A DNA stretch of 38,560 bases, taken from the NCBI GenBank assembly GCA_903844665.1, contig CAIMUS010000035.1:1-38560 (forward strand), in the 5' to 3' direction. Source of the stretch: an uncultured Pseudomonadota bacterium (GTDB lineage Bacteria; Pseudomonadota; Gammaproteobacteria; Competibacterales; Competibacteraceae). Made by a program: the position numbers and the translations under genes. The notes under the pieces are model-generated. The model was not told the origin of the DNA. It searched no databases and was given only the letters and a program-made list of their open reading frames with translations. Numbering within the stretch: position 1 is the first letter of the stretch; every line of letters starts with the position of its first letter. Below, piece by piece: positions 15,395 to 23,345 of this stretch.

Positions 15395-16375
15395 ATGAAA
15401 CAACCAGTACGTGTAGCCATCACGGGCGCCGCCGGCAATATCGGTTACGCCATCGCTTTCCGTATCGCCTACGGTGACATGTTGGGCCCCGACCAGCCGG
15501 TTATCCTGCATCTATTGGAAATCACCCCCGCCCTGCCGGCCTTGCAGGGGGTGGTGATGGAACTGAACGATTGCGCCTTTCCGTTGCTGCAGAGCGTCGT
15601 GGCTACCGACGACGTCAATGTCGCCTTCAAGGACGTGAATTTCGCCCTGCTGGTCGGCGCCCGGCCACGCGGTCCCGGCATGGAGCGCAAGGATCTGCTG
15701 ACCGCCAACGGCGCCATCTTCGGTCCCCAGGGCAGGGCCCTGAACGACCATGCCGCCCGCGACGTCAGGGTGGTGGTGGTGGGTAATCCAGCCAATACCA
15801 ATTCCCTGATCGCCGCCTGCAACGCCCCCGACCTGGACCGCCGCCAGTTCACTGCGATGACCCGGCTGGACCATAACCGCGCCCTCAGTCAGTTGGCCGA
15901 AAAGACCGGCAGCCATGTCAACGACATCAAGAAAATGCTCATCTGGGGCAATCACTCCTCCACCCAATATCCGGATATCCGCTTCTGCAGCGTGAAAGGA
16001 CGGCCGGCGACCGAATTGGTGGAACAGAACTGGTATCGCAACGAGTTCATCCCCACCGTGCAGCAGCGCGGCGCGGCGATCATCAAGGCCCGGGGCGCGT
16101 CCTCCGCCGCCTCCGCCGGCTCCTCCGCCCTCGACCATATGCGCAGTTGGGCGCTGGGCACCGCGGAAGGCGACTGGGTGAGCATGGCCATTCCCTCCGA
16201 CGGCAGCTATGGCATCGACGAAGGCGTGATCTACTCCTATCCCTGCGTCTGCAAGAACGGCAAGTACGAAATCGTCCAGGGTCTCGACATCGACGACTTC
16301 AGCCGTGAAAGAATGCAGCTTACCGAGCAGGAACTGCGTGAAGAGCGCGCCGCTGTCGAAGAACTGTTGAAATAG
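15395..16375 (+). CDS. mdh: Malate dehydrogenase (NAD-dependent)
   Basis: The 326-aa product interconverts malate and oxaloacetate in the TCA cycle. The Rossmann motif is [16 protein letters not shown] at 9-24, the substrate-binding Arg loop is [15 protein letters not shown] at about 88-102, the NAD contact is GNPANTNS, and the active-site His is in [11 protein letters not shown] at about 185-195. This is the short-chain-type MDH of about 327 residues found in many proteobacteria. The RBS AGGAG is 9 bases upstream. The following prpE suggests shared C3/C4 metabolism, but a 163-base gap separates them. Confidence 0.97.
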   Translation: MKQPVRVAITGAAGNIGYAIAFRIAYGDMLGPDQPVILHLLEITPALPALQGVVMELNDCAFPLLQSVVATDDVNVAFKDVNFALLVGARPRGPGMERKDLLTANGAIFGPQGRALNDHAARDVRVVVVGNPANTNSLIAACNAPDLDRRQFTAMTRLDHNRALSQLAEKTGSHVNDIKKMLIWGNHSSTQYPDIRFCSVKGRPATELVEQNWYRNEFIPTVQQRGAAIIKARGASSAASAGSSALDHMRSWALGTAEGDWVSMAIPSDGSYGIDEGVIYSYPCVCKNGKYEIVQGLDIDDFSRERMQLTEQELREERAAVEELLK

Positions 16376-16538
16376 TCATACCGGTGGGTTAGGGCGAACC
16401 TGCCTTAACCCACCCGACTGCACCACCAGAGGCAAAGAGAACGCTCCGCCCGTCCCTGCCAGCGGCAGGAACGGCCGGGTAAAAATCCCTTGAGCATGCT
16501 GTGCTCGAACCATCCGTGTAATCGCTAGAGGAGTGATC

Positions 16539-18428
16539 ATGAGTTACGAAACCGTCCATCGCCAGTCCGTCGAAGATCCCGAAGGCTTTTGGGGCGAAGA
16601 ATCCAAGCGGATTTACTGGCACAAACCCTGGCAGAAGGTGCTGGATTATTCCAAGCCGCCGTTCTGCAAGTGGTTCGTCGGCGGCGAAACCAATCTCTGC
16701 TACAACGCCATCGACCGGCATCTGGCGGAGCGCGGCGATCAGAAAGCGGTGATCTATATCTCCACCGAAACCAACGAAACCGAAACTTATACCTTCAAGG
16801 AACTGTACCAGGAGGTCAATCGTTTCGCCGCGGCGCTGCAATCGTTAGGACTGCAAAAGGGCGACCGGGCGGTGATCTACATGCCGATGATCTCCCAGGC
16901 GCTGTTCGCCATGCTGGCCTGCGCCCGGCTGGGCGTGATCCATTCGGTGGTGTTCGGCGGATTCGCGGCGCATAACCTGGCGGTGCGGATCGACGACGCC
17001 AAGCCGAAGGTGCTGATCAGCGCCGACGCCGGCATGCGTAACGGCAATCCAGTGCCTTACAAGCATCTGGTGGACGAAGCCTGCCGGCTGGCCAAGTTCC
17101 CGCCCCAGCACGTGATTATCTATAACCGCGGCCTGGACAAGAACATGCCCATCACCGAAGGTCGCGATCTGGACTACGCCACCCTGCGCGCCCAGTACAT
17201 GGATGCCGAAGTGCCGGTGACCTGGCTGGAATCCAGCGATCCCAGCTATATCCTCTATACCTCCGGCACCACCGGCAAGCCCAAGGGCGTGCAGCGCGAT
17301 ACCGGCGGTTACGCGGTGGCCCTGGCGACCTCGATGGACTATGTCTACGGCGCCAAGCCGGGCGAAACCATGCTGACCACCTCGGATATCGGCTGGGTGG
17401 TGGGTCATTCCTATATCGTCTACGGCCCGCTGATCTACGGCATGACCACCATCGTTTACGAAGGTCTGCCGATCCGGCCCGACGCCGGTATCTGGTGGAA
17501 GATCGTGCAGGATAACAAGGTCAGCACCATGTTCTCCTCGCCCACCGCCGCCCGGGTGCTGAAGAAGCAGGATCCCAAGTACCTCAAGGCGTATGACCTA
17601 AGTTGCCTGCGCTACCTGTTCCTGGCCGGCGAGCCGCTCGACGAACCGACCGCCCACTGGCTCAACGACGGCCTGGGCGTGCCCATCATCGACCACTATT
17701 GGCAGACCGAGACCGGCTGGGCCATTCTGACCTACCTGCCGGGCTTGGAGCTGAAACCCAACCGCTTCGGCTCGCCGGGCTTCGCCAATCTGGGCTTCAA
17801 CCTCAAGATCGTCAGCGAGAACACCAGTCAGGAACTGGGGCCCAACGAGAAGGGCGTGCTGGTGGCGCGGCCGCCGCTGCCGCCGGGTTGTCTGACCACG
17901 GTCTGGGGCGACGACGCCCGCTTTATCAAGAGCTATTTCTGCGATTTCAAGGACATGCTCTACACCACCTCCGACTGGGCCTTGCGGGATCCGGACGGCT
18001 ATTTCTTCATCATGGGCCGTACCGACGACGTGATCAATGTGGCCGGTCACCGGCTGGGCACCCGCGAGATCGAGGAGGCCGTCAGCACCCATCCGGCGAT
18101 TGCCGAGGTGGCCGTGGTCGGCGTTCACGACGAGTTGAAAGGCCAGGTGGCGGATGTGTTCGCCACCGTGAAGAACGCCGATATGATCCAGAACGACGCC
18201 GACCGTATCAAGCTGGAGAAGGAGATCCTGGATGTGGTGGTGAAGCGGTTGGGAGCGGTGGCGCGTCCGGCCAGGGTGTACTTCGTCAACGCCCTGCCCA
18301 AGACCCGTTCCGGCAAGCTGCTGCGGCGGAGCATCCAGGCGCTGGTGGAAGGCCGCGATCCGGGCGATCTGTCCACCCTGGACGATCCGACCTCGCTGGA
18401 AGCGGTGCGCAAGGCGGTGCAGGGTTAA
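16539..18428 (+). CDS. prpE: Propionate-CoA ligase
   Basis: I use ATG 16539 with GAGGAG 6-7 bases upstream, giving 629 aa, the normal PrpE length. It activates propionate to propionyl-CoA via an adenylate. Motifs: the P-loop-like YILYTSGTTGKPKGVQRD (about 240-257), the DHYWQTETGW motif (about 386-395), TSDWALRDPDGYFFIMGRTDD, and the C-terminal PKTRSGKLLRR with the catalytic, acetylation-controlled Lys (about 592). An acetyl-CoA synthetase would be slightly longer and keep a Trp-pocket signature, so PrpE is preferred. Confidence 0.93.
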   Translation: MSYETVHRQSVEDPEGFWGEESKRIYWHKPWQKVLDYSKPPFCKWFVGGETNLCYNAIDRHLAERGDQKAVIYISTETNETETYTFKELYQEVNRFAAALQSLGLQKGDRAVIYMPMISQALFAMLACARLGVIHSVVFGGFAAHNLAVRIDDAKPKVLISADAGMRNGNPVPYKHLVDEACRLAKFPPQHVIIYNRGLDKNMPITEGRDLDYATLRAQYMDAEVPVTWLESSDPSYILYTSGTTGKPKGVQRDTGGYAVALATSMDYVYGAKPGETMLTTSDIGWVVGHSYIVYGPLIYGMTTIVYEGLPIRPDAGIWWKIVQDNKVSTMFSSPTAARVLKKQDPKYLKAYDLSCLRYLFLAGEPLDEPTAHWLNDGLGVPIIDHYWQTETGWAILTYLPGLELKPNRFGSPGFANLGFNLKIVSENTSQELGPNEKGVLVARPPLPPGCLTTVWGDDARFIKSYFCDFKDMLYTTSDWALRDPDGYFFIMGRTDDVINVAGHRLGTREIEEAVSTHPAIAEVAVVGVHDELKGQVADVFATVKNADMIQNDADRIKLEKEILDVVVKRLGAVARPARVYFVNALPKTRSGKLLRRSIQALVEGRDPGDLSTLDDPTSLEAVRKAVQG

Positions 18429-18452
18429 CCCCCGGCTCTGAGCCTTCGATTT

Positions 18453-18502
18453 CCACCCCTAAGTTCCCTCCCCCCTTCGCGGGGGAGGGCCAGAGTAGGG
18501 GT
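18453..18502. repeat. Strong hairpin between prpE and the Memo gene
   Basis: CCCTCCCCC (18466-18474) pairs with GGGGGAGGG (18481-18489), flanked by ACCCCT / AGGGGT extensions. It has no T-run. It could act as a weak terminator for prpE or be a dispersed palindrome. Confidence 0.5.
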
Positions 18503-18520
18503 AACTAAGGAGGTATGCCC

Positions 18521-19309
18521 ATGACTACAGTCCGCACTCCCGCCGTGGCGGGTACGTTTTATCTCAATAACGCTCGTAAACTGCACGAACAGATCCAGAA
18601 TCTACTGGCCCAGGTTACGACCGTCGGGCCGGCACCCAAGGCGATCATCGCCCCCCACGCCGGTTATATCTACTCCGGTCCGGTGGCCGCCTCGGCTTAT
18701 GCCCGCCTACGGGCCGCCAGGGACAGCATCCATCGGGTGGTGCTGCTCGGTCCGAGCCACCGGGTCGGCTTTCGCGGCATCGCGGTCAGCCAGATGGACG
18801 CCTTCGCCACCCCTCTGGGCAATATCCCGCTGGACCATGAGGCCATCGCGCAACTGCGGGAACTGCCCTATGTCAGTGCCCTGGAACGGGTCCATGTACA
18901 GGAGCACAGTCTGGAGGTGCATCTGCCTTTCCTCCAGGAAGTGCTGGGCGATTTCAAGCTGGTGCCGCTGGTCGTCGGCGACGCCGAGCCGGAGCAGGTG
19001 GGCGCCGTGCTGGAGCTGCTGTGGGGCGGTCCGGAAACGCTGATCGTGATCAGTTCGGACTTAAGCCATTACCACGCCTATGAGACAGCCAGACAGTTGG
19101 ACGCCGCCACCTCCAACGCGATCGAAGCGTTGCGCTACGAGGATATCCAGGGCGAAGACGCCTGTGGCTTCCATCCGGTCAACGGGCTGCTCTGGGTGGC
19201 GCGCCGCAAGCATCTGCACGGCGTCACGATCGATTTACGCAACTCCGGCGATACCGCCGGACCACGCGACCAGGTGGTAGGGTACGGGGCCTATGTCTTC
19301 AGTGAATAA
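18521..19309 (+). CDS. amrB: AmmeMemoRadiSam system protein B (Memo family)
   Basis: A strong AAGGAGG (18507-18513) sets the start at ATG 18521 rather than the ATG at 18515, giving 262 aa. Memo proteins have a fold related to extradiol dioxygenases. Conserved features are AIIAPHAGYIYSGPVAASAYA (about 43-63, metal-binding His), GPSHR, the HSLEVHLPFLQ segment and SSDLSHYH with further His ligands. Bacterial members occur with AMMECR1 and a radical SAM protein; the function of the set is not established. The next gene, AMMECR1, overlaps by 17 bases. Confidence 0.92.
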   Translation: MTTVRTPAVAGTFYLNNARKLHEQIQNLLAQVTTVGPAPKAIIAPHAGYIYSGPVAASAYARLRAARDSIHRVVLLGPSHRVGFRGIAVSQMDAFATPLGNIPLDHEAIAQLRELPYVSALERVHVQEHSLEVHLPFLQEVLGDFKLVPLVVGDAEPEQVGAVLELLWGGPETLIVISSDLSHYHAYETARQLDAATSNAIEALRYEDIQGEDACGFHPVNGLLWVARRKHLHGVTIDLRNSGDTAGPRDQVVGYGAYVFSE

Positions 19310-19889
19310 TACGCTTTCCCAACAAGACCGGGCGACACTGTTGGACGTCGCCCGCCGTTCGATTCAGCATGGCTTGAGTGATCGATCACCTCTGCCGGTC
19401 GAGCCGGAGGAATATCCGGCAACGCTGCGCCCCGTGAGAGCCACCTTTATCACGCTGGAAATCGAGGGTCGGCTGCGCGGTTGCATCGGCACGCTGGAAG
19501 CCCGTTCGCCGCTGGTCAGGGACGTGGCCGACCATGCCTACGCCGCCGCTTTCGAGGACCCGCGCTTCCTGCCGCTAAGCCCGGAGGAATTTCCCCGTCT
19601 GGATATTCACATCTCCGTGCTGTCGCCCGCGGAACCGCTGCATTTCCAGTCCGAAGACGAGTTGCTGGCGCAGTTGCGGCCGGGGGTGGATGGCCTGATC
19701 CTGCGCCTTGGGCAACAACGCCGCGCCACGTTCCTGCCTTCGGTCTGGGAGAGTCTGAACGATCCCTATATCTTTCTGGCGCAGCTCAAGCAGAAAGCGG
19801 GATTGCCCCTGGATTTCTGGTCTCCCGAGTTGCAGGCGGAACGCTACACCACCGAGTCTTTTGGCGCGGGCGATGTGAATTGTTCTTGA
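19293..19889 (+). CDS. amrA: AmmeMemoRadiSam system protein A (AMMECR1 domain)
   Basis: The 198-aa product starts inside the end of the Memo gene, so translation is coupled. The AMMECR1 domain fills the protein, with the hallmark LRGCIGTLE at about 60-68, FEDPRFLPLSPEEFPRLDI and the C-terminal FLPSVWESLNDPYIFLAQLKQKAG. The third member, a radical SAM protein, is not in the window. The molecular role is unknown. Confidence 0.93.
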   Translation: MSSVNNTLSQQDRATLLDVARRSIQHGLSDRSPLPVEPEEYPATLRPVRATFITLEIEGRLRGCIGTLEARSPLVRDVADHAYAAAFEDPRFLPLSPEEFPRLDIHISVLSPAEPLHFQSEDELLAQLRPGVDGLILRLGQQRRATFLPSVWESLNDPYIFLAQLKQKAGLPLDFWSPELQAERYTTESFGAGDVNCS

Positions 19890-19907
19890 GACTCGCCGCC
19901 GCTTGCG

Positions 19908-20542
19908 TCACTTCAAAAAAACTTTCAGGTCTCAAAAAAGCTCTTTTTCGATACCTCTTGATCCTTGGAGAAACCGATGGGTACGCCAACCCCGTTTGAA
20001 GATGCCTGGAAGACGCTCCAGGAAACCAGCCGTCTACTCAAAGAGCAAAGTCAGGAGACCGACCGTCGTTTCCAGGAGAATGAACGCCGGCTGCGGGAAC
20101 TGGATAAACAAATCGGGCGTCTGGGCAACCGCCTGGGAGATTTCGTGCAAGAAATGGTTGCCCCGGCCGTGGTTCAATTGTTTGCCGACCGGGGTTTACA
20201 GGTGCATCAACTCGCCCGTAACGTGCAGGCCAAACGCAATGGTCAGGCGATGCAGATCGATCTGATGGTGCTGAACGATGATGTCGCGATCCTGGTGGAG
20301 GTAAAAAGCGCCCTGTCGGTGGATGATGTCAACGAGCATCTGCAGCGGCTGGCGGGCTTTAAAACAGTTTTTCCCCGGTATGCCGATGCCGGGGTGATGG
20401 GTGCGGTAGCCGCTATGGTTATCCCAGACAATGTGGCCAGTTATGCCTACCACCAGGGCCTGTTCGTGCTAGGCCAACGGGGGGAAACCATGCAGATCCT
20501 GAACGATGCGCAGTTTCAACCTCGTACCTGGTAGGCGACTGT
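19908..20542 (+). repeat. Direct repeat, copy A
   Basis: This unit, including about 70 bases upstream of the gene and 8 bases after its stop, is nearly identical to 21402-22077. The copies differ by scattered substitutions, a 42-bp insertion in copy B, and a single-base difference in the T-rich leader. Confidence 0.92.
19977..20534 (+). CDS. Coiled-coil PD-(D/E)XK nuclease-like protein, copy A
   Basis: ATG 19977, with GGAG 7 bases upstream, gives 185 aa; a TTG at 19965 is in frame but less likely. Residues 10-50 form a coiled coil with heptads (QETDRRFQENERRLRELDKQ). Residues 60-185 have a restriction-fold pattern: NGQAMQIDLMVLNDD with an acidic site and ILVEVKSALS, the (D/E)XK element. This matches the DUF3782/DUF3782-like group often seen beside Uma2-type genes. 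Function is unknown; DNA binding is plausible. Copy B at 21470 is a recent paralog with 14 extra residues. Confidence 0.8.
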   Translation: MGTPTPFEDAWKTLQETSRLLKEQSQETDRRFQENERRLRELDKQIGRLGNRLGDFVQEMVAPAVVQLFADRGLQVHQLARNVQAKRNGQAMQIDLMVLNDDVAILVEVKSALSVDDVNEHLQRLAGFKTVFPRYADAGVMGAVAAMVIPDNVASYAYHQGLFVLGQRGETMQILNDAQFQPRTW

Positions 20543-20573
20543 TCGAACTCTATCTAAAAAACAACGCAAGACT

Positions 20574-20637
20574 GCCTAACAAAGTGCTGCAAGCCGGCCG
20601 CGCCTGCAGCGCGGCGGCTGAGCTTCATCGTTTCGGC
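20574..20637 (+). other. attC-like (integron recombination site-like) palindrome
   Basis: GCCTAAC (20574-20580) fits the left consensus RYYYAAC. The inner arms AGCCGGCCGCGC (20592-20603) and GCGCGGCGGCT (20609-20619) pair with one unpaired base, as in attC extrahelical bases. The right end GCTTCATCGTT keeps GTT but is followed by TCGGC instead of RRRY, so the site is degenerate. It lies just after the copy A gene and before the AT-rich gene. Confidence 0.5.
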
Positions 20638-20664
20638 CAAGTGACTATGTGAGTGGTAACCAAT

Positions 20665-21318
20665 ATGAACTTTAAAATTGGCAATTCAGTTAAGGTTAAA
20701 CCTGGGGTAAAAGATCCTGATTTGGAAGCTGATATTAGTGGATGGCAGGGAAGAATATCAGCAGTTCAGGATGACGGTATTGTATGTATCGATTGGGACA
20801 GTATTACATTAAAGGAAATGCCGGCTTCAGTTATAAAAAAGTGTGAACAAGAAGGATGGGGATGGGATCAAATTTACCTTGAGGTATCGGAAATTGAATT
20901 AACCAAAGCAAGGGATACGGAAAAGGATGTAAAGAATATTATTTACAAAATCCAAGGTGAAAATGCATGGATTCACTTGGGTGAAGAAGGTGAAAGAATA
21001 CAGTCCGTACTAGCGGGTATCGCACCAGAAGATGACTGGAATTCGTTCAAGGCTTGGGAAAAATATTTAAAGAAAAAATTGAGCTTTCCATTTAAAGCAA
21101 CCGTCGAAGAATTTCAAGAAAGAGGGCCTATAAAAGCGGGCGATGAAGTGATGGTTCACGGGATAAGTGATTTAGATGATTCATGCGGTATTCTTGTTGA
21201 TATTGAGTATAAGAAAGGTCGCTTTCATTTTCCATTAGCTGATCTTGAAGTAAAAGAGAAGAAAGGGAAAAACTACACTCCTGTAAAAGATTATGTGATA
21301 TGGTTTGCAAATAGATAA
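20665..21318 (+). CDS. AT-rich gene, calcium-binding-protein-like (unverified)
   Basis: ATG 20665 gives 217 aa; a GTG at 20653 is in frame. The gene is much richer in A/T than its neighbours and uses AAA/GAA/ATT codons heavily, which suggests transfer. N-terminal residues 1-60 look like a small beta barrel (KIGNSVKVKPGVKDPD, GWQGRISAV, IDWDS). The C-terminal 80 residues (SFPFKATVEEFQERGPIKAG, then HFPLADLEV, DYVIWFANR) resemble proteins that databases call calcium-binding; I recognise this only from memory. It sits between the two direct-repeat copies and next to an attC-like site, as an integron cassette might. Confidence 0.65.
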   Translation: MNFKIGNSVKVKPGVKDPDLEADISGWQGRISAVQDDGIVCIDWDSITLKEMPASVIKKCEQEGWGWDQIYLEVSEIELTKARDTEKDVKNIIYKIQGENAWIHLGEEGERIQSVLAGIAPEDDWNSFKAWEKYLKKKLSFPFKATVEEFQERGPIKAGDEVMVHGISDLDDSCGILVDIEYKKGRFHFPLADLEVKEKKGKNYTPVKDYVIWFANR

Positions 21319-21333
21319 ATAGGGTCTTAACTT

Positions 21334-21356
21334 GGCCTTGCTGTAGAAGCAAGGCC
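21334..21356 (+). terminator. Hairpin downstream of the AT-rich gene
   Basis: GGCCTTGC (21334-21341) pairs perfectly with GCAAGGCC (21349-21356) 16 bases after the stop codon. A T-run (TTTTTT, about 21370) lies 14 bases further on, not adjacent. It is a plausible but non-canonical terminator. Confidence 0.45.
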
Positions 21357-21401
21357 CGTAACAAGACACTTTTTTGGCTCTCTAAAGGAGAGGAGAATCA
21401 T

Positions 21402-22077
21402 TCACTTCAAAAAAACTTCAGGTTTCAAAAAAGCTCTTTTTCGATACCTCTCGATCCTTGGAGAAACCGATGAGTACGCCAACCCCGTTTGAAGATGCCT
21501 GGAAGACGCTCCAGGAAACCAGCCGTCTACTCAAAGAGCAAAGTCAGGAGACCGACCGTCGTTTCCAGGAGAATGAACGCCGTTCCCAGGAGGCCGACCG
21601 CCGCTTCCAGGAAACCGACCGCCGGCTGCGGGAACTGGATAAACAAATCGGGCGCCTGGGCAACCGCTTGGGAGATTTCGTGCAAGAAATGGTTGCCCCG
21701 TCCGTGGTTCAATTGTTTGCCGACCGGGGTTTACAGGTGCATCAACTTGCCCGTAACGTGCAGGCCAAACGCAATGGCCAGGCGATGCAGATCGATCTGA
21801 TGGTGCTGAACGATGATGTCGTAGTTCTGGTGGAGGTAAAAAGCGCCCTGTCGGTGGATGATGTCAACGAGCATCTGCAGCGGCTGGCGGGCTTTAAAAC
21901 GGTTTTTCCCCGGTATGCCGATGCCGGGGTGATGGGTGCGGTAGCCGCGATGGTTATCCCGGACAACGTGGCCAGTTATGCCTACCATCAGGGCTTGTTC
22001 GTGCTCGGCCAACGGGGGGAAACCATGCAGATTCTGAACGACGCGCAGTTTCAACCTCGCACCTGGTAAGCGACTGT
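21402..22077 (+). repeat. Direct repeat, copy B
   Basis: Copy of 19908-20542, in the same orientation, with the same T-rich leader and ribosome-binding site. It begins about 80 bases after the AT-rich gene, which is therefore bracketed by the two copies. Confidence 0.92.
21470..22069 (+). CDS. Coiled-coil PD-(D/E)XK nuclease-like protein, copy B
   Basis: ATG 21470 with GGAG upstream gives 199 aa. It is nearly identical to copy A except for 14 extra residues (RRSQEADRRFQETD) in the coiled coil, exactly two heptads, plus a few substitutions (for example VVVLVEVKSAL for VAILVEVKSAL). The ID...EVK acidic pattern is intact in both. The DUF3301 gene follows after 6 bases. Copy B is therefore the copy in the older context, with copy A nearer to AMMECR1, but the direction of the duplication cannot be decided from this window. 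Confidence 0.8.
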   Translation: MSTPTPFEDAWKTLQETSRLLKEQSQETDRRFQENERRSQEADRRFQETDRRLRELDKQIGRLGNRLGDFVQEMVAPSVVQLFADRGLQVHQLARNVQAKRNGQAMQIDLMVLNDDVVVLVEVKSALSVDDVNEHLQRLAGFKTVFPRYADAGVMGAVAAMVIPDNVASYAYHQGLFVLGQRGETMQILNDAQFQPRTW

Positions 22078-22408
22078 GTACCTCAGTCCACCAACCTTTT
22101 TTGGGCTATTGATAGTCCTGGGATTGCTCGCCTGGTGCTGGCAAAACACCATGCGCGCCTGGGAAAATGCCCGTGCGACGGTCGCTCTGGCCTGCCAGCG
22201 CGACGGGGTGCATCTGCTGGATGATACGGTGGCGCTGCAGCGGCTGTGGTGGCGGCGGGACCAGGATGGGCGGTTGCGCGCCGAGCGTATCTATCATTTC
22301 GAATTTACCGACAACACCGGCTCGGCCCGTCGCCTGGGCCGGCTGGTCATGTTGGGCTGGCGGGTGGAGGAGTTGCAGATGGAGGGGGAGGATTTGATTG
22401 TACCTTGA
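22076..22408 (+). CDS. DUF3301 family membrane protein
   Basis: The start is GTG 22076, 6 bases after the copy B stop, giving 110 aa. One N-terminal membrane helix (FFGLLIVLGLLAWCW) is followed by a helical segment (MRAWENARATVALACQRDGV) and beta strands (LLDDTVALQRLWWRRDQDGR, IYHFEFTD, GRLVMLGWRVEELQM). This pattern is typical of DUF3301, a small family of inner-membrane proteins of unknown role in gammaproteobacteria. Its 5' edge coincides with the end of the direct repeat. Confidence 0.8.
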   Translation: MYLSPPTFFGLLIVLGLLAWCWQNTMRAWENARATVALACQRDGVHLLDDTVALQRLWWRRDQDGRLRAERIYHFEFTDNTGSARRLGRLVMLGWRVEELQMEGEDLIVP

Positions 22409-22431
22409 ATCAATGGAGGCAAAGGGCACAG

Positions 22432-22524
22432 TATAGTCCTGCTAATTGATATCAAGACATTTTTCTAATGCCAAGTTTCAACTGAACTATTAGCAATATA
22501 CGAATCATAATTAGCGGAATTATA
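22432..22524. mobile_element. MITE-like element, copy 1 (about 93 bp)
   Basis: The ends TATAGTCCTGCTAATT and AATTAGCGGAATTATA are imperfect terminal inverted repeats. The interior is AT-rich (ATTTTTCTAATGCCAAGTT) and matches copy 2 at 22663-22760. No coding capacity. Elements like this are moved by a transposase in trans. Confidence 0.6.
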
Positions 22525-22640
22525 TCTGCGTGATCCCTTCATCAGCGTCAATCTGCGGTTCAGACCTTGTTAATCCGCAGTCTAAACTCTGTCACCCTGT
22601 CTGAACCGCAGATTGACGCAGATTAAAGGATTACACAGAT
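22524..22640. repeat. Long hairpin between the two MITE-like copies
   Basis: A perfect 21-bp inverted repeat (22545-22565 with 22599-22619; core CAATCTGCGG) is extended on both sides by imperfect pairing, ATCTGCGTGATCCCTT (22524-) with AAAGGATTACACAGAT (-22640), around a 33-base loop. Together with its flanks it makes a nested composite palindrome of about 330 bp. Confidence 0.85.
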
Positions 22641-22662
22641 GAAAAGATAGCGGTGATGAATC

Positions 22663-22760
22663 TACAGTCCCGCTAATTGAGATCAGGATATATTTTTAAT
22701 GCCAAGTTATTAATCAATTTAACCATTAGCAATGTATGGATCATAATTAGCGGGACTATA
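22663..22760. mobile_element. MITE-like element, copy 2 (about 98 bp)
   Basis: The ends TACAGTCCCGCTAATT and AATTAGCGGGACTATA are near-perfect inverted repeats. The interior matches copy 1 (ATCAGGATATATTTTTAATG, then CCAAGTT, CATTAGCAATGTATGGATCA). Same orientation as copy 1. Confidence 0.6.
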
Positions 22761-22813
22761 GCTACCGAAACTGAAAAACTCTAAGAATCAGGATGTTGGG
22801 ACACTCAACTACT

Positions 22814-22990
22814 CACCGTCTAAAGACGGTGGGTTGGCTGGCGGGGGGATAAACCCCCGCCTGAAACGCTTTTGCGGTGGGTTGAACCACCGCCTAAAGA
22901 CGCGACGTCTAAAAACGCGACGTCTAAAGACGGTGGTTTGCACCACGGGCTGCCGCCCAGCGAGGCTAAAGCGCGGGCTAAAGCCGCAGC
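22814..22990. repeat. Cluster of short perfect hairpins
   Basis: Four adjacent hairpins occur: CACCGTC/GACGGTG (22814-22831), GCGGGGG/CCCCCGC (22841-22860), GCGGTGG/CCACCGC (22874-22893) and GTGG/CCAC near 22933-22945. A 14-base direct repeat (ACGCGACGTCTAAA) is at 22900 and 22915. The pattern resembles REP/BIME arrays or subterminal hairpins of IS200/IS605 elements, but no transposase gene is present. Confidence 0.65.
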
Positions 22991-23050
22991 TATGGAAATC
23001 AAGCAACCAAGCTTCTGTGATACTGGAACGGATACGCAAGGGAACTCTAA

Positions 23051-23345
23051 GGCCATGATCATCGTTTCGGCCATAGTAAGAGTAGGCCGGAATAAGCGGA
23101 GCGTTAAGCGGAGCGTTTCCGGCACCCGAAGCATTGCCGGAAACGGCCGGCGTTGCGGCCTTATTCCGGCCTACGGGACTCTTGTTACAGCCGGCGTAGC
23201 CTGGATGGAGTGGAGCTTGCGAAGCGCAATCCAGGTTCCTCCGGCCATGAGCATCGTTTCGGCCATAGCAATCTACAGGAGAGCCAGCTTGCCAAAGTTG
23301 ATAGCGATGCAAAGGAGGGTGCTGGCCGAAACGATGATCATGGCC
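23051..23345. repeat. Palindrome-bounded segment with nested inverted repeats
   Basis: A perfect 22-bp inverted repeat (GGCCATGATCATCGTTTCGG at 23051 and its complement at 23324-23345) bounds about 295 bases. A one-mismatch direct copy is at 23243-23264. Inside are GTAGGCCGGAATAAG with CTTATTCCGGCCTAC, and the REP-like AGCCGGCGTAGCCTGGATGG at 23189 shared with 4468. No gene is visible from 22409 to 23481. Confidence 0.75.

Noticed and set aside
22814-22990. Complete IS200/IS605 element
   Set aside because: The hairpins resemble IS605 ends, but neither tnpA nor tnpB coding sequence is present in the gap.
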